A stretch of DNA of 64,000 bases, from the NCBI GenBank assembly GCA_050696075.1, contig JBOGUF010000126.1, forward strand, positions 1-64,000. The letters are read 5' to 3'. Below the pieces are notes generated by a model. It saw nothing but the letters and a program-made list of their open reading frames with translations, was not told the origin of the DNA and made no database searches. This stretch comes from JBOGUF01 sp050696075. GTDB taxonomy: Bacteria; Chloroflexota; Chloroflexia; Thermomicrobiales; UBA6265. Position numbers and translations under genes: made by a program. This document shows positions 33,045 through 41,790 of the stretch, piece by piece. Every line of letters starts with the position of its first letter. Position 1 is the stretch's first letter.

Positions 33045-33229
33045 CGAGGGCGGCAAGGGCGGCGAGGACGACGAGGAGAGCCACCGCCGTCATTGCGGGC
33101 GCCCCGTCTCGTTATTCCACGTGGCGCTCGGTACGGCGCGGCGATACCGCGCCGGCTCGCACGCCGCTCGACGTCAGTGTGTCGGCTTCGGCCCACCCCT
33201 CGGGCAGGTGCCGGGTGGTCCGCCGGAGC

Positions 33230-33661
33230 TCATCGCCCGGGCACCGGAAACTGCTCCCAATAGCCTGATTTCGGCTCCCGCTGCTCGACGACGTCGACGA
33301 GCACGCCGGCCGGGTCCCTGGTCATGAACCGGCGTTGCCCCCAATCTTCGTCCGTGAGCGGGTGGACGATCGGCGCGCCGCTGCTCGTCAGTGCGGCGTA
33401 CACGGCGCCCGCGTCCGCGACCTCGATCGTGACGATCACGCCGCGCCCGTCAAAGGGCTCCGGACCGGGCGGGCGTGAGGGGTGATCGGGGTGCAGGAAG
33501 GCGATGACGGCGCCGCGCGTCTCACCGTCCGCGTCGCCCGCGAGGTAGACATACCAGGACGCCTCGAAGAACACGGTGAACCCAAAATGGCGCACGTAGA
33601 AGTCACGGGCCGCAAAGAGGTCAGGCGTCGTGATGAGCGGGTAAAGGTCGCGAACGCGCAT
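33230..33661 (-). CDS. VOC-family (glyoxalase/bleomycin-resistance-like) protein
   Basis: 143 aa from ATG 33661. Two beta-alpha-beta-beta-beta modules: LYPLITTPDLFAARDFYVRHFGFTVFFEASWYVYL and GVIVTIEVADAGAVYAALTSSGAPIVHPLTDEDWGQRRFMTRDPAGVLVDVVE. This is the typical length of VOC proteins that bind or modify small molecules. Specificity unknown. Confidence 0.85.
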   Translation of the reverse strand: MRVRDLYPLITTPDLFAARDFYVRHFGFTVFFEASWYVYLAGDADGETRGAVIAFLHPDHPSRPPGPEPFDGRGVIVTIEVADAGAVYAALTSSGAPIVHPLTDEDWGQRRFMTRDPAGVLVDVVEQREPKSGYWEQFPVPGR

Positions 33662-33820
33662 TGTTTCTCCCTTGCTTCAGCGCTCGCACCGCGAGCGCCA
33701 CCTGTACAAACGCGGTCGGTAGCGAAGATAAGACGCTGTTGCCCGACGCACTGTGAGAAGCGCCGGAGCGCTGGCATGCGTGCATCCGCGGGCCATCGAT
33801 CACGTCGGCTCCGTTCTCGC

Positions 33821-34519
33821 TCAATAGATCCAAAGGTCGGCGCCATAGAGCCGGAGGCCCAGCTTACTCGCCACCCGCCGGGAGGCGAGATTGTCCCAGG
33901 AGGTGCTGTAGAGCGGGATCCGCCCCTCCGCGCGCACGGCAATCGCCCAGGCCGCGATCGCGGCCACCGCATACCCCCGACCCCGGCAGGCCTCGACCGT
34001 CTCGACACCGGCCTCGGCGGCTTCCGGCGTGTTGCGGGCGCTGAAGCAGACCGAGACCGCTCGACCCTCGTGCAGCACCGCCAGGCAGGGTCGCCGGTGC
34101 GGGTATTCATCGGCCAGCCACGCGAAGCCGTCGCCGAGGACATCCCGTTCCGCGCCGATCGCCACGACCGGCGCAACCGGTCGCTCGACCTCCTCCGGGA
34201 AGCACCACGCCGGCCCCATCCAGACGCGGCCGACCGGCGCGTTCGCGCTCAGCACGTCGCATAGGCTAGCCAGGCACGCCGGGGGCTGGGCAAGGTCGAC
34301 GGCAACCGGCTCCGCGGACAGTTGTCGCTCCAGGGTCGCGACGAGCTCGTCCGGCAGATCGTGCCGGAGCCGCCAGACGTTGCCGTCCCGTGTCCGGCCC
34401 AGGAAGAGGCGCGGTCCCGGACCGCCGTCCGGCTCGTTGATCGCGGCCAGCCTTCCTCGATCGTCGCACCGAAACAGGGCGGCGGCTTGCAGCTCCATGA
34501 TTGCCAGGTCGGATAGCAC
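33821..34519 (-). CDS. GNAT-family N-acetyltransferase
   Basis: 232 aa. GTG 34519 is chosen for GAGGAGC at 6-7 nt; ATG 34498 is an alternative. The C-terminal half is a GNAT domain: RPCLAVLHEGRAVSVCFSARNTPEAAEAGVETVEACRGRGYAVAAIAAWA (motif A with RGRGYA) and LYSTSWDNLASRRVASKLGLRLYG (motif B). The N-terminal half is not recognised. Substrate unknown. Confidence 0.82.
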   Translation of the reverse strand: MLSDLAIMELQAAALFRCDDRGRLAAINEPDGGPGPRLFLGRTRDGNVWRLRHDLPDELVATLERQLSAEPVAVDLAQPPACLASLCDVLSANAPVGRVWMGPAWCFPEEVERPVAPVVAIGAERDVLGDGFAWLADEYPHRRPCLAVLHEGRAVSVCFSARNTPEAAEAGVETVEACRGRGYAVAAIAAWAIAVRAEGRIPLYSTSWDNLASRRVASKLGLRLYGADLWIY

Positions 34520-34660
34520 CGCGGCGCTCCTCTCGATCGGGCGCGGGACCACACCCGCCCATTGTAGGGGAGGCGCACGCCGCCAGGGCGCCGACCACGG
34601 ATACAATGCAACGCCGGCGCGCTGGATTGTGCGACGCCGCGTCTAGAGGAGAAGCTGCCG

Positions 34661-35242
34661 ATGACCGCACCGATCGAGAAACACGGCGTCGTCTTCGCCG
34701 GCGAGAACCCGATGATCGTTCTCTACCAGCCGGGCGCCGACGAGTGCGTCGCCCTCGCCAGCCTCTGGCGCTGCGCCTACTCCGCGGCCGGGGAGGGGCA
34801 CGCGCTGGTCATCTGGGTCGACCCGGTCGCCTCGGGCCTCGGCGACCTGGCCCCCATCGGCATCTACACCGACAACGTCGACCTGGCGCGCCTGGTCTGG
34901 GCCAACTTCTACGAGGACTACGACCTGATCCACAACCGCGGCATCGACGAGACTCCGCCCCAAACCGCCCGATTCGCTCACCAGGCGGACGGACGCCGCC
35001 TTCACCGCTCCGCCTGTTCGACCGGCACGACGACGATCGAGCTCGAATGGCGCGACGCGGGGGAGCCATTCCAGTCGATCACCGTTCTGACCAGCTACGA
35101 AGTCTCGGTCGTCGCCTGCCCCTGCCCGCGGGCCAGCATCACCGTCAACGGCCGGTCCGTGCCGGGCGAGGTCAGGTTCCCGCAAGGCGTCCTCAAGAGT
35201 TCCGCCATTCTCGCCTTTGCCGAAACCTGGATCGCGCGCTGA
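34661..35242 (+). CDS. Conserved hypothetical protein
   Basis: 193 aa from ATG 34661 with GAGGAG upstream and TACAAT at about 34602-34607 as the -10 box. The sequence is globular and soluble (VVFAGENPMIVLYQPGADECVALASLWRCAYSA ... IGIYTDNVDLARLVWANFYEDYD) with no signal or TM segment. No domain is recognised. Codon use and start context are good, so it is a real gene of unknown function. Confidence 0.7.
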   Translation: MTAPIEKHGVVFAGENPMIVLYQPGADECVALASLWRCAYSAAGEGHALVIWVDPVASGLGDLAPIGIYTDNVDLARLVWANFYEDYDLIHNRGIDETPPQTARFAHQADGRRLHRSACSTGTTTIELEWRDAGEPFQSITVLTSYEVSVVACPCPRASITVNGRSVPGEVRFPQGVLKSSAILAFAETWIAR

Positions 35243-35323
35243 CGCCGGTCGGCGCACCGTTTTCGATGCATCGGTCATGCGCTATGCTGGCGGGCAAAAC
35301 AGGCCAGTAACCAGGAGACCGAC

Positions 35324-36085
35324 GTGCTCTCTGATTCGAACGCCGCCCAACCCAGTTCATCTCACCAGGGCATCCGGGCGCGGGCTGCCCTCACCCGCGA
35401 GACGTATCGCGAACCGATCGATTTCGCCCTGCGTCCGACCCGCCGGAATCTCCTCCATTGGGCCTCGTGGGCGCTCGCGTTCGGGGTCGAGCTGATCCTT
35501 GTGGTCGTCTTGTGGAACGGCCGGATCTTCGGCTGGGAGCAATCGCTCACCAGGCGCCTGCAGGATGTTCCGGGCAAAGAGCTCGTCTTCGACGTCTCGT
35601 CATTGCTGACCAATACGATCTCGGTGGGGTTCCTGCTGATCTTCCTGGCGACCGTCTCTACCGTCTACCTGTTGGGTCAGCGCGAGGCCGCGCTACTGCT
35701 GGTGCTGACCATTCCGCTGCACGCCTTCGCCCTTTTTCCCAAGGTCCTCGTCGACCGCACCCGTCCGTCGTCCGCGTTCGAGGGCATCGAGGGGGTGGGC
35801 GGCCCGTACAGCTTCCCCTCCGGCCATGCCGAGTACGTCGTTACCTTCTACGGCTTCCTGACCTATTTACTGATGCTCCACGTCACGGGACGCTGGCCGC
35901 GCGCGGCGATCTTCGCGGGCTGGGTGGTCCTCGTGCTCGCGACCGGGTTCGGGCGAGTCGCGCTGGGTCGCCATTGGCCCCTCGACGTCCTGACCGCCTA
36001 CCTCATCGGCCTGGGCCTGCTGTCGGGCATGATCTGGCTCCACTCCGCCATTCGCCACGCCAAAGCAGACGCGCCATCCCACTAG
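35324..36085 (+). CDS. PAP2-superfamily membrane phosphatase
   Basis: 253 aa from GTG 35324 (AGGAG upstream; TATGCT -10 at 35283). About five TM helices. The PAP2 signature is complete: KVLVDRTRPS (KxxxxxxRP), PYSFPSGHAEY (PSGH) and RVALGRHWPLDV (SRxxxxxHxxxD-like). These enzymes remove phosphate from lipids such as undecaprenyl pyrophosphate or phosphatidate. A paralogue follows 136 bp later. Confidence 0.87.
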   Translation: MLSDSNAAQPSSSHQGIRARAALTRETYREPIDFALRPTRRNLLHWASWALAFGVELILVVVLWNGRIFGWEQSLTRRLQDVPGKELVFDVSSLLTNTISVGFLLIFLATVSTVYLLGQREAALLLVLTIPLHAFALFPKVLVDRTRPSSAFEGIEGVGGPYSFPSGHAEYVVTFYGFLTYLLMLHVTGRWPRAAIFAGWVVLVLATGFGRVALGRHWPLDVLTAYLIGLGLLSGMIWLHSAIRHAKADAPSH

Positions 36086-36113
36086 CCCGCATGTGACATG
36101 CTGATCGCCCCGT

Positions 36114-36195
36114 CCCGTCATGCCGACCGCGGAGAGGCATCTCCCCGAGGGACGCACGACGAGCGAGATTCCTCGTGACCTCGGCATGACGGGGG
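36114..36195. repeat. GTCATTCCGA-type dispersed repeat, single unit
   Basis: CCCGTCATGCCGACCGCGG and GAGATTCCTCGTGACC with GGCATGACGGGGG in inverted order. It fills the gap between the two PAP2 genes. Confidence 0.75.
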
Positions 36196-36220
36196 CGGAG
36201 AACGTGGTACAGTCTCCGCC

Positions 36221-36883
36221 ATGCTGCGGCCCCGCACTATCACCACCATAGTTCCCATCAGGAACGTCTGGACTGGGGAATGCGCGATCGTCGGCGGTCT
36301 CGCCGCCGCCTTCCTCACCCTGCTGCTCATCGTCAACCACGCGGCGCCGACATCGCTCGACCGCCGGCTCGCCGAAGAGATTCAAGCGATCCCGTGGGGA
36401 ACGCTCGCCTTCGTCCCGCGCTTGGGCTCGGAGTTCGGCGGCGGCCTCTATGGGTTCTACCTCTTCCCGGCCGCCGCCGCCGCGATCTTCGTGCTGCTGC
36501 GGCACTGGCGCCTGCTGGCGCTGCTGCTGGCCGTCTACCTGCTGCACTTCGTGGCGATCTCGCCGAAGCTTTTCATCGCCGCCCACCGCCCGTCGCCCGA
36601 CTTCGGCGTCGAGGGCGCCGGCGGACTCCAGAGCTTTCCGAGCGGGCACGTCCAGTGGGCCGTCTCCTTCTACGGTCTCCTCGCCTTTCTGGCTTGGCGG
36701 GCGGCGCCCGCGCGGCTGCGTGTCGCCGTGCTCCCGACCTACGGCGTCGTCGTCCTCGGCACGATGCTCGGCCGCATCGACCTCGGTAAGCACTGGCCGG
36801 TCGACACCATCGCCGGCGTGCTCGCCGGCCTGATCGCCCTCCGGCTGATCGTCGCCTTGGACGCCCTCATTACGAGGCGTTAG
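36221..36883 (+). CDS. PAP2-superfamily membrane phosphatase (second copy)
   Basis: 220 aa. ATG 36221 lies 7 nt after a TACAGT -10 box (36208-36213) and has no ribosome site, so the mRNA is probably leaderless. KLFIAAHRPSPDF, QSFPSGHVQWAVSFYG and GRIDLGKHWPVDTIAG are the three PAP2 motifs. Shorter than the upstream copy but the same topology. Likely undecaprenyl-pyrophosphate or related lipid phosphatase. Confidence 0.87.
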   Translation: MLRPRTITTIVPIRNVWTGECAIVGGLAAAFLTLLLIVNHAAPTSLDRRLAEEIQAIPWGTLAFVPRLGSEFGGGLYGFYLFPAAAAAIFVLLRHWRLLALLLAVYLLHFVAISPKLFIAAHRPSPDFGVEGAGGLQSFPSGHVQWAVSFYGLLAFLAWRAAPARLRVAVLPTYGVVVLGTMLGRIDLGKHWPVDTIAGVLAGLIALRLIVALDALITRR

Positions 36884-36902
36884 GCGTTAGGCGTTAGGCG
36901 GT
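36875..36902. repeat. Heptanucleotide repeat (GCGTTAG)
   Basis: Four GCGTTAG units start inside the last codons of the PAP2 gene and run past its stop. Confidence 0.75.
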
Positions 36903-36914
36903 GTTTGCAACGCT

Positions 36915-37040
36915 CCGTCATGCTGAGGCGAAGCCGAAGCATCCCCCGGCGAAGCCGCTCCGTCGTGCTCCCCCAGGATTGGGGGTTGGGGGGCCGCGGC
37001 GCTTCGCGCGGGGATGCTGCGATGCCGCAGCATGACGGGG
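36915..37040. repeat. Composite dispersed repeat (one palindrome nested in another)
   Basis: Outer arms TCCGTCATGCTGAGGCG and GCCGCAGCATGACGGGG with GAAGCATCCCC/GGGGATGC enclose a G/C-hairpin half unit (GTGCTCCCCCAGGATTGG). The same nested order occurs at 48029-48155. Confidence 0.8.
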
Positions 37041-37083
37041 TGCCAACGCGGCCTAGGCGTTAGGAGATCGCCACATCGTTATC

Positions 37084-37150
37084 CCTCACGCCTCACGCCT
37101 CACGCCTCACGCCTCACGCCTCACGCCTAGCGCCTAGCGCCTAGCGCCTC
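37084..37150. repeat. Heptanucleotide array (CCTCACG then CCTAGCG)
   Basis: Six CCTCACG units followed by three CCTAGCG units end at the ribosome site (AAGGAG) of the PLP-enzyme gene. Confidence 0.9.
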
Positions 37151-37161
37151 AAGGAGCTCCC

Positions 37162-38277
37162 ATGTCCATCTACGACGATCTTGGCGTGCGACGAGTGATC
37201 AACGCGGCGGCGGCGCAGACGAAACTCGGCGGCTCGCTGATGCCGCCGCCGGTGCTGGCGGCGATGGGGGACGCGGCCGGCGCCTTCATCGACCTGCCGG
37301 AGCTGCACGACCGGGTCGGCGAGCGGATCGCCACGCTGACCCGGAACGAGGCGGCCTGCGTCTCTTGCGGCGCCGCGGCCGGCATCCTGCAGGCGGTCGC
37401 CGCCTGCGTCGCCGGCGCCGACCCGGTCCGCATCACCGCCCTGCCGGACGTGCGTGATTGCCCGCGGCACGAGGTGATCTTCTTCCGCGGCCAGTGGAAC
37501 GGCTTCCTCTCGGCGGCGCGGGAAACGGGCGCGCAACTCGTCGAGGTCGGCGAGTCCGAAGACGATCTGGTGGGCGCCATCACCCCGCGCACGGCTGCCG
37601 TCATCTGGTTCGCCGCGTCGATGTTCGTGCCCTTCGCGCCGCCGCTCGCGCGGATCGCCGCCATCGCCCACGAGCGCGGCGTGCCAGTCATCGTCGACGC
37701 GGCGAATCAAACTCCGCCCGTCTCCAACCTCTGGTATTTCACCACCGACGTCGGGGCCGATCTGGCGATCTTCAGTGGCGGCAAGGGCTTGCGCGGGCCG
37801 CAGTCGAGCGGCCTGATCCTCGGCCGGCGCGACCTGATCGCTGCCTGCCGCGCCAACGGCGGGCCCTTCCACAGCGTCGGTCGCCCGGCCAAGGTCGGCA
37901 AAGAGGAGCTGGTCGGCGTGCTGGCCGCGGTCGAGTGGTCGCTGGCGCAGGACGAGCCGGCCGTCCTCGCTGGCTACGACGCGACCGTCCGCCGCTGGGT
38001 CGACGGCCTGAGCAATCTGCCAGGCATGCGAGTCGAGCGCATCCCCGAGAGTCACACCGGCCAGCCGATCCCGCGGACGGTCCTCCACGTCGGAGACGCC
38101 GCCCGCCGCGACGCCCTGATCGAGGCGCTCTGGCAGCGCGACCCGCGGATTGCCGTCCTGCCCGAGGGCGAGGACGGCATCGCGCTCAACCCGCAATTGT
38201 TGGAACCGGGGGAGGCGGACGCCGTGCTCGCCGCTGTCCGCGAAGTGGTTTCGGCGGCGGTCCCGGTCGGGCACTGA
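37162..38277 (+). CDS. SelA-like PLP-dependent enzyme
   Basis: 371 aa. ATG 37162 follows AAGGAG. The N-terminus (MSIYDDLGVRRVINAAAAQTKLGGSLMP) and the PLP lysine region (DLAIFSGGKGLRGPQSSGLILGRRDL, Lys in SGGKGL) match the SelA-like/DgaE-like branch of fold-type I enzymes. It is ~90 residues shorter than true selenocysteine synthase and lacks the N-terminal tRNA-binding domain, so it should not be called SelA even though a tRNA-Sec gene lies 10 kb away. Probable amino-acid or amino-sugar lyase/transaminase. Confidence 0.8.
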   Translation: MSIYDDLGVRRVINAAAAQTKLGGSLMPPPVLAAMGDAAGAFIDLPELHDRVGERIATLTRNEAACVSCGAAAGILQAVAACVAGADPVRITALPDVRDCPRHEVIFFRGQWNGFLSAARETGAQLVEVGESEDDLVGAITPRTAAVIWFAASMFVPFAPPLARIAAIAHERGVPVIVDAANQTPPVSNLWYFTTDVGADLAIFSGGKGLRGPQSSGLILGRRDLIAACRANGGPFHSVGRPAKVGKEELVGVLAAVEWSLAQDEPAVLAGYDATVRRWVDGLSNLPGMRVERIPESHTGQPIPRTVLHVGDAARRDALIEALWQRDPRIAVLPEGEDGIALNPQLLEPGEADAVLAAVREVVSAAVPVGH

Positions 38278-38639
38278 TGCCGGTCGCGGCCGAACGGACC
38301 GAAAGGGGTATCCGAATGGGACCGCCGCTTGGATTCCGTTAGGATAGCATAAGACCAAGCCATTCCAACCGCGTTGCCAGCCACAGCGCGGTTCCCCCTT
38401 CCCTCGGGTTTGCACCCCGCCGCCCGGCCTGGTGCTGAAAAAACCCACGAGTGGTCAGCGAGACGCGCGGCGCTTGGCGCCGCGCGTCAACGCGTGCGAG
38501 GCGTCAGCGGGGAGGGAGACGAGAGGACATGTTGCCATCCTGAACGCCTACGTCCGCCGTGGCATGATACTTCCGGGTGCCGGTGGGACGATCCACCGGC
38601 GGCGCGTGACTATAGAGCGAGTGGGAAAGGACGTCGGCC
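38278..38639 (+). other. Intergenic stretch with a strong hairpin
   Basis: No gene is supported. GACGCGCGGCGC (38462-38473) and GCGCCGCGCGTC (38477-38488) form a perfect 12-bp stem with a TTG loop and no T tract. TATAGA near 38610 and AAAGGA near 38626 are the probable -10 box and ribosome site of the next gene. Confidence 0.5.
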
Positions 38640-39791
38640 ATGAGTTGGTCGCTGAAGCTGCTGAGTGTGCGGGGCATCGAGATCAAGGTCCACGCGACCT
38701 TCGTCCTGATCCTGATCTGGGCCGCCTATTTCTGGGGCGACCGCGCCGGGTTCGGCATGCGCGGCGCCGTCTTCGGCGTGATCGCCATCCTCCTGCTCTT
38801 CGTCTGCGTGGTGCTCCACGAGCTGGGCCACAGCTTCGTCGCCCTCCACTATGGGATCGGCGTGCGCGACATCGTCCTGCTGCCGATCGGCGGCGTCGCC
38901 TCGCTGGAGCAGATCCCCGACAAACCGCGCCAAGAGTTCAACATCGCCATCGCCGGACCGTTGGTGAACGTCGCCATCGCCGCCGTCCTCATCGTCGCCG
39001 GCGTCATCCTCGACGCGGCCGCGATCCTCTCGCCGGACGCTATCGACGACCAGGTGCGGCAGACCGGCGCCTCCAACATGCTCACTTACATCACCACCGC
39101 CAACATCTACCTCGCCGTCTTCAACCTCATCCCCGCCTTCCCGATGGACGGCGGCCGCGTGTTGCGGGCCTTACTGGCGATGCGGATCGACTACCGCCGC
39201 GCGACCGAAATAGCGGTCGGCGTCGGCCAGGCGATGGCCTTCCTCCTCGGCTTCGCCGGCTTCATGCTCGGCAACTTCTTCCTGATCTTGATCGCCGTCT
39301 TCGTCTGGTTCGGCGCCAGCCAGGAGGGGCAGGCGGTCGCCGTGCGCAGCGTCCTTGGGCGGGCACGGGTCGGCGAAGCGATGATCCGCGCGCCGCGCAC
39401 CCTCGCCCCGACCGACCCCCTGACCCGCGCCGCCGAGCTGACGCTCAACACCGCGCAATCCGACTTCCCGGTCGTCGACGAGAACGGGCACGTCGTCGGC
39501 CTCCTCACCAGCGAGGACGTGATCCGCTCGCTCCACCAGCAACCGGGCGCCACGATCGGCCAGGTGATGCGGACCGACTTCCCGGTGATCCCGCCGGAAC
39601 TGCCGCTGGTCGAGGCCCAGGGACGGTTCATGGAAGGGCAGGTGCGCGCCCTGCCCGTCGTGGGGACGGACCATCAACTGGTCGGCTTGCTGACCGTGAG
39701 CGACGTCTCCGAGGCGTACCGCCTGCTCTCGGCGCGGCCCGCTCTGGCACGCGCGCACCAGTCGCCGCCGGGCGGGGCGGTTTCTTCCTGA
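38640..39791 (+). CDS. Site-2-protease-family zinc metalloprotease with CBS pair
   Basis: 383 aa from ATG 38640. An Rv2869/SpoIVFB-like membrane core with HELGHSF (zinc-binding HExxH) in a TM helix and NLIPAFPMDGGRVLRALLA (second motif with the Asp ligand), in about six TM helices. A pair of CBS domains (AMIRAPRTLAPTDPL ... VVGLLTSEDVIRSL and QVMRTDFPVIPPELPL ... LVGLLTVSDVSEAY) follows and probably senses adenine nucleotides. Substrate unknown; family members cut anti-sigma factors or pro-sigma factors within the membrane. Confidence 0.9.
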   Translation: MSWSLKLLSVRGIEIKVHATFVLILIWAAYFWGDRAGFGMRGAVFGVIAILLLFVCVVLHELGHSFVALHYGIGVRDIVLLPIGGVASLEQIPDKPRQEFNIAIAGPLVNVAIAAVLIVAGVILDAAAILSPDAIDDQVRQTGASNMLTYITTANIYLAVFNLIPAFPMDGGRVLRALLAMRIDYRRATEIAVGVGQAMAFLLGFAGFMLGNFFLILIAVFVWFGASQEGQAVAVRSVLGRARVGEAMIRAPRTLAPTDPLTRAAELTLNTAQSDFPVVDENGHVVGLLTSEDVIRSLHQQPGATIGQVMRTDFPVIPPELPLVEAQGRFMEGQVRALPVVGTDHQLVGLLTVSDVSEAYRLLSARPALARAHQSPPGGAVSS

Positions 39792-39865
39792 CAGGCGCGG
39801 TATCGTTAAGGGGCGACCGACGGTGGGCAGTGGTGCCCATCGCCCCGCGGCAGAGGAGGCACATC

Positions 39866-40276
39866 ATGAGCGACGAAACGACCAGCCAAAGCCAGAGTCC
39901 ATCGGGTCAAGTCCAGCCCTACCAGCCGCCTGAGCAGGGGCAGGGAACAGAGAAGGAGGAGCGCGAGACGCGCGAGGCGCTCGACGAACTCAAGACCGCC
40001 CTCGCCCAACTCGCCACGGCCGCGACCAAGATCGGCCACATCGCCCAGGTCAAAGTCCGCGAGGAATGGAAGACGACCAGGCCCGAGCTGCAAAAGACAA
40101 TCGAGGAGATGAAGCGCGGCGTCGAATCGGCAGCCACCCGCGCCAGCTCCACCCTCGACAACCTCGCCAAGAAGGTCGACAAACCCGCCGCCGGCCAAGC
40201 TCAGGGCGAGCCTACAGCGCCAAGCCAACCCCCGACCGAACCGCGCGCCGACCAACCGCCGAGCGGGAGCGTCTAG
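39866..40276 (+). CDS. Small charged helical protein, function unknown
   Basis: 136 aa from ATG 39866 with AGAGGAGG upstream. Disordered Gln/Pro/Ser ends flank a long helical centre (EKEERETREALDELKTALAQLATAATKIGHIAQVKVREEWKTTRPELQKTIEEMKRGVESAATRASSTLDNLAKKV) broken here only for description by its heptad pattern. Reminiscent of apolipoprotein- or late-embryogenesis-like amphipathic helices. No signal peptide or TM segment. Confidence 0.65.
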   Translation: MSDETTSQSQSPSGQVQPYQPPEQGQGTEKEERETREALDELKTALAQLATAATKIGHIAQVKVREEWKTTRPELQKTIEEMKRGVESAATRASSTLDNLAKKVDKPAAGQAQGEPTAPSQPPTEPRADQPPSGSV

Positions 40277-40282
40277 GCTTTC

Positions 40283-40380
40283 GGCCCCCCGGCCCCCAAA
40301 CTTTGGGGGAGCACGACAACGGCGCGCCACCGCCGCGCTCCATCGTGCTCCCCCCAAGCTTGGGGGGCCGGGGGGGCCGC
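40283..40380. repeat. Dispersed G/C-hairpin repeat, full unit
   Basis: CCCCCAAACTTTGGGGGAG at the left and CTCCCCCCAAGCTTGGGGGG at the right, with GCACGAC/ATCGTG arms around the core. It lies between two convergent genes. Confidence 0.8.
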
Positions 40381-40383
40381 CGC

Positions 40384-40884
40384 CTACCCACGACTCCAGT
40401 CGCCCGATCGCCCGCCCGACTTTTCCTCGAGCCGGATCGCGTCGATCGTCATGCCGCGGTCGACCGCTTTGACCATGTCGTAGATCGTGAGGGCGGCGAC
40501 GCTGACCGCGGTCAGCGCCTCCATCTCGACGCCGGTTTGGCCGCGCGTCTCGACCCGCGCGGTAACGGCAACGGCCGCCGCCTCGAGTTCGAAGCCGACC
40601 TCCACCCGGGTCAACAACAATGGATGGCACATCGGCACCAACTCATGCGTCTTCTTGGCCGCCATGATTGCCGCCACCTGGGCGACGGCGAGCACGTCGC
40701 CCTTCGCCGATCGCCCCTCCCGAATCAGGGTGGCGGTCTCCGGCTGCATCGCCACCCGGCCGGTGGCGACGGCGACCCGACGCGTCTCGGCCTTGTCGCC
40801 GACGTCGACCATCCGCGCGCGGCCGCTGGCGTCGAAATGGGTGAGTCCCGTGGGAGAATGCGCATCGTCGCGAAAATCAGACAT
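40384..40884 (-). CDS. moaC: Cyclic pyranopterin monophosphate synthase MoaC
   Basis: 166 aa from ATG 40884. THFDASGRARMVDVGDKAETRRVAVA at the start, the HELVPMCHPLLLTRVEVGFEL signature, TGVEMEALTAVSVAALTIYDMVKAVDRGMTI and the C-terminal EKSGGRSGDW are all diagnostic. MoaC converts the MoaA product to cyclic pyranopterin monophosphate in molybdenum-cofactor biosynthesis. No other moa gene is adjacent. Confidence 0.95.
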   Translation of the reverse strand: MSDFRDDAHSPTGLTHFDASGRARMVDVGDKAETRRVAVATGRVAMQPETATLIREGRSAKGDVLAVAQVAAIMAAKKTHELVPMCHPLLLTRVEVGFELEAAAVAVTARVETRGQTGVEMEALTAVSVAALTIYDMVKAVDRGMTIDAIRLEEKSGGRSGDWSRG

Positions 40885-41076
40885 CGTGGCCCCTTCGCTC
40901 AGGCGTCTCAGGATGCCGCGATGGTACCACCGGCAGCGGCTCGGCGTTCGACGGAACGTGGGACGCCGAACGTCGAACGCCGACAGGGCGCGTGGCTGTG
41001 CGTCCCCTCGGGCAGCGGGCCGTAATCGTCCGCCTGAGGAGGCGCACAGCCGCGTGCCCTGCCGTCGTCTCGTTGC

Positions 41077-41202
41077 TTACTTGCGCGCGCCGTGCCGGCG
41101 GGGTCGTGACGCGGACCGCCCGCCCATCGCAACGGCCAGATCGAAGGCAATCAGCCCGATCAGCGCGCAGAGCACTTGGATCCAGGTCGCGTCCATCGTC
41201 AT
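41077..41202 (-). CDS. Short single-TM protein
   Basis: 41 aa: MTMDATWIQVLCALIGLIAF, then DLAVAMGGRSASRPRRHGAR and a final Lys. A single TM helix (WIQVLCALIGLIAFDLAVAM) with a basic tail. Proteins of this kind (about 40 aa, VLCALI helix) are common, unassigned small genes in Chloroflexota and Actinobacteria. The ribosome site is weak (GGCGGGG), so the call rests on composition. ATG 41196 is an alternative start. Confidence 0.45.
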   Translation of the reverse strand: MTMDATWIQVLCALIGLIAFDLAVAMGGRSASRPRRHGARK

Positions 41203-41783
41203 ACCCCGCCAACTCGCAACGTGCTCGTTCCGTTCGCTTATGACAACCAACGACCGCTGAAATCGGTCTTCAGTGCCAGCGCCTGCGACTTTCCACGATC
41301 GAAGCGCCGTGCCGGCGTCTCAGACGCCAGCGATGCCAGTTCTCGGTCGGTCGCTTCAAGCCCCATACCGTCGACGTCCGCTCCCCGGTTGATCAGGCGG
41401 CGCGGCATGTCGGCCACCAAACCCGACCCGGACCCGGCGGCCCGCGTGAGGCCGCCGGAGGCCGTCGGAACCCTTACCTCCAAAACCCGACTATCGACCA
41501 TCTCCCTCTCCCATTGCGCCATCCTCATCCCCGGCGCGGGGGTTCACAGTAGTTCCCCGATCTCCCATACGTGCCGATTTCCCCCGGCACGATCACATCA
41601 TGCCGTACGTCGCCGCCCGGCACATCCGCAATCTCGCCTATTTGTGCCGGGGCATTGCCTACGCGGCGTCTACGTCATTTCACCAATGCGGAGCACGGTC
41701 GGCGTGGAACATACGTCGAATGCGAAAACGGAGCCTTGCCAACAAACCCTAACGCCTAACGCCTAACGCCTAACGGCTAACGC
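41203..41783. other. Gene-poor stretch of about 580 bp
   Basis: No confident gene. A minus-strand frame 41238-41528 has fair codon use but no recognisable fold and a poor start. Two C/G-rich dyads occur around 41310-41340. The stretch ends in a 7-bp repeat (41747-41790). Confidence 0.4.
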
Positions 41784-41790
41784 CTAACCT
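41747..41790. repeat. Heptanucleotide array (CCTAACG)
   Basis: About six CCTAACG units, one with a G variant (GCTAACG), ending at the stop codon of the deacetylase gene. Confidence 0.9.

Noticed and set aside
37162..38277. True selenocysteine synthase (SelA), given the tRNA-Sec nearby
   Set aside because: About 90 residues too short and lacking the N-terminal tRNA-binding domain; better placed with SelA-like PLP enzymes.
41238..41528. Small minus-strand gene in the gap before the deacetylase
   Set aside because: Codon use is acceptable but there is no ribosome site at proper spacing and no recognisable fold; mentioned only in the gap entry.
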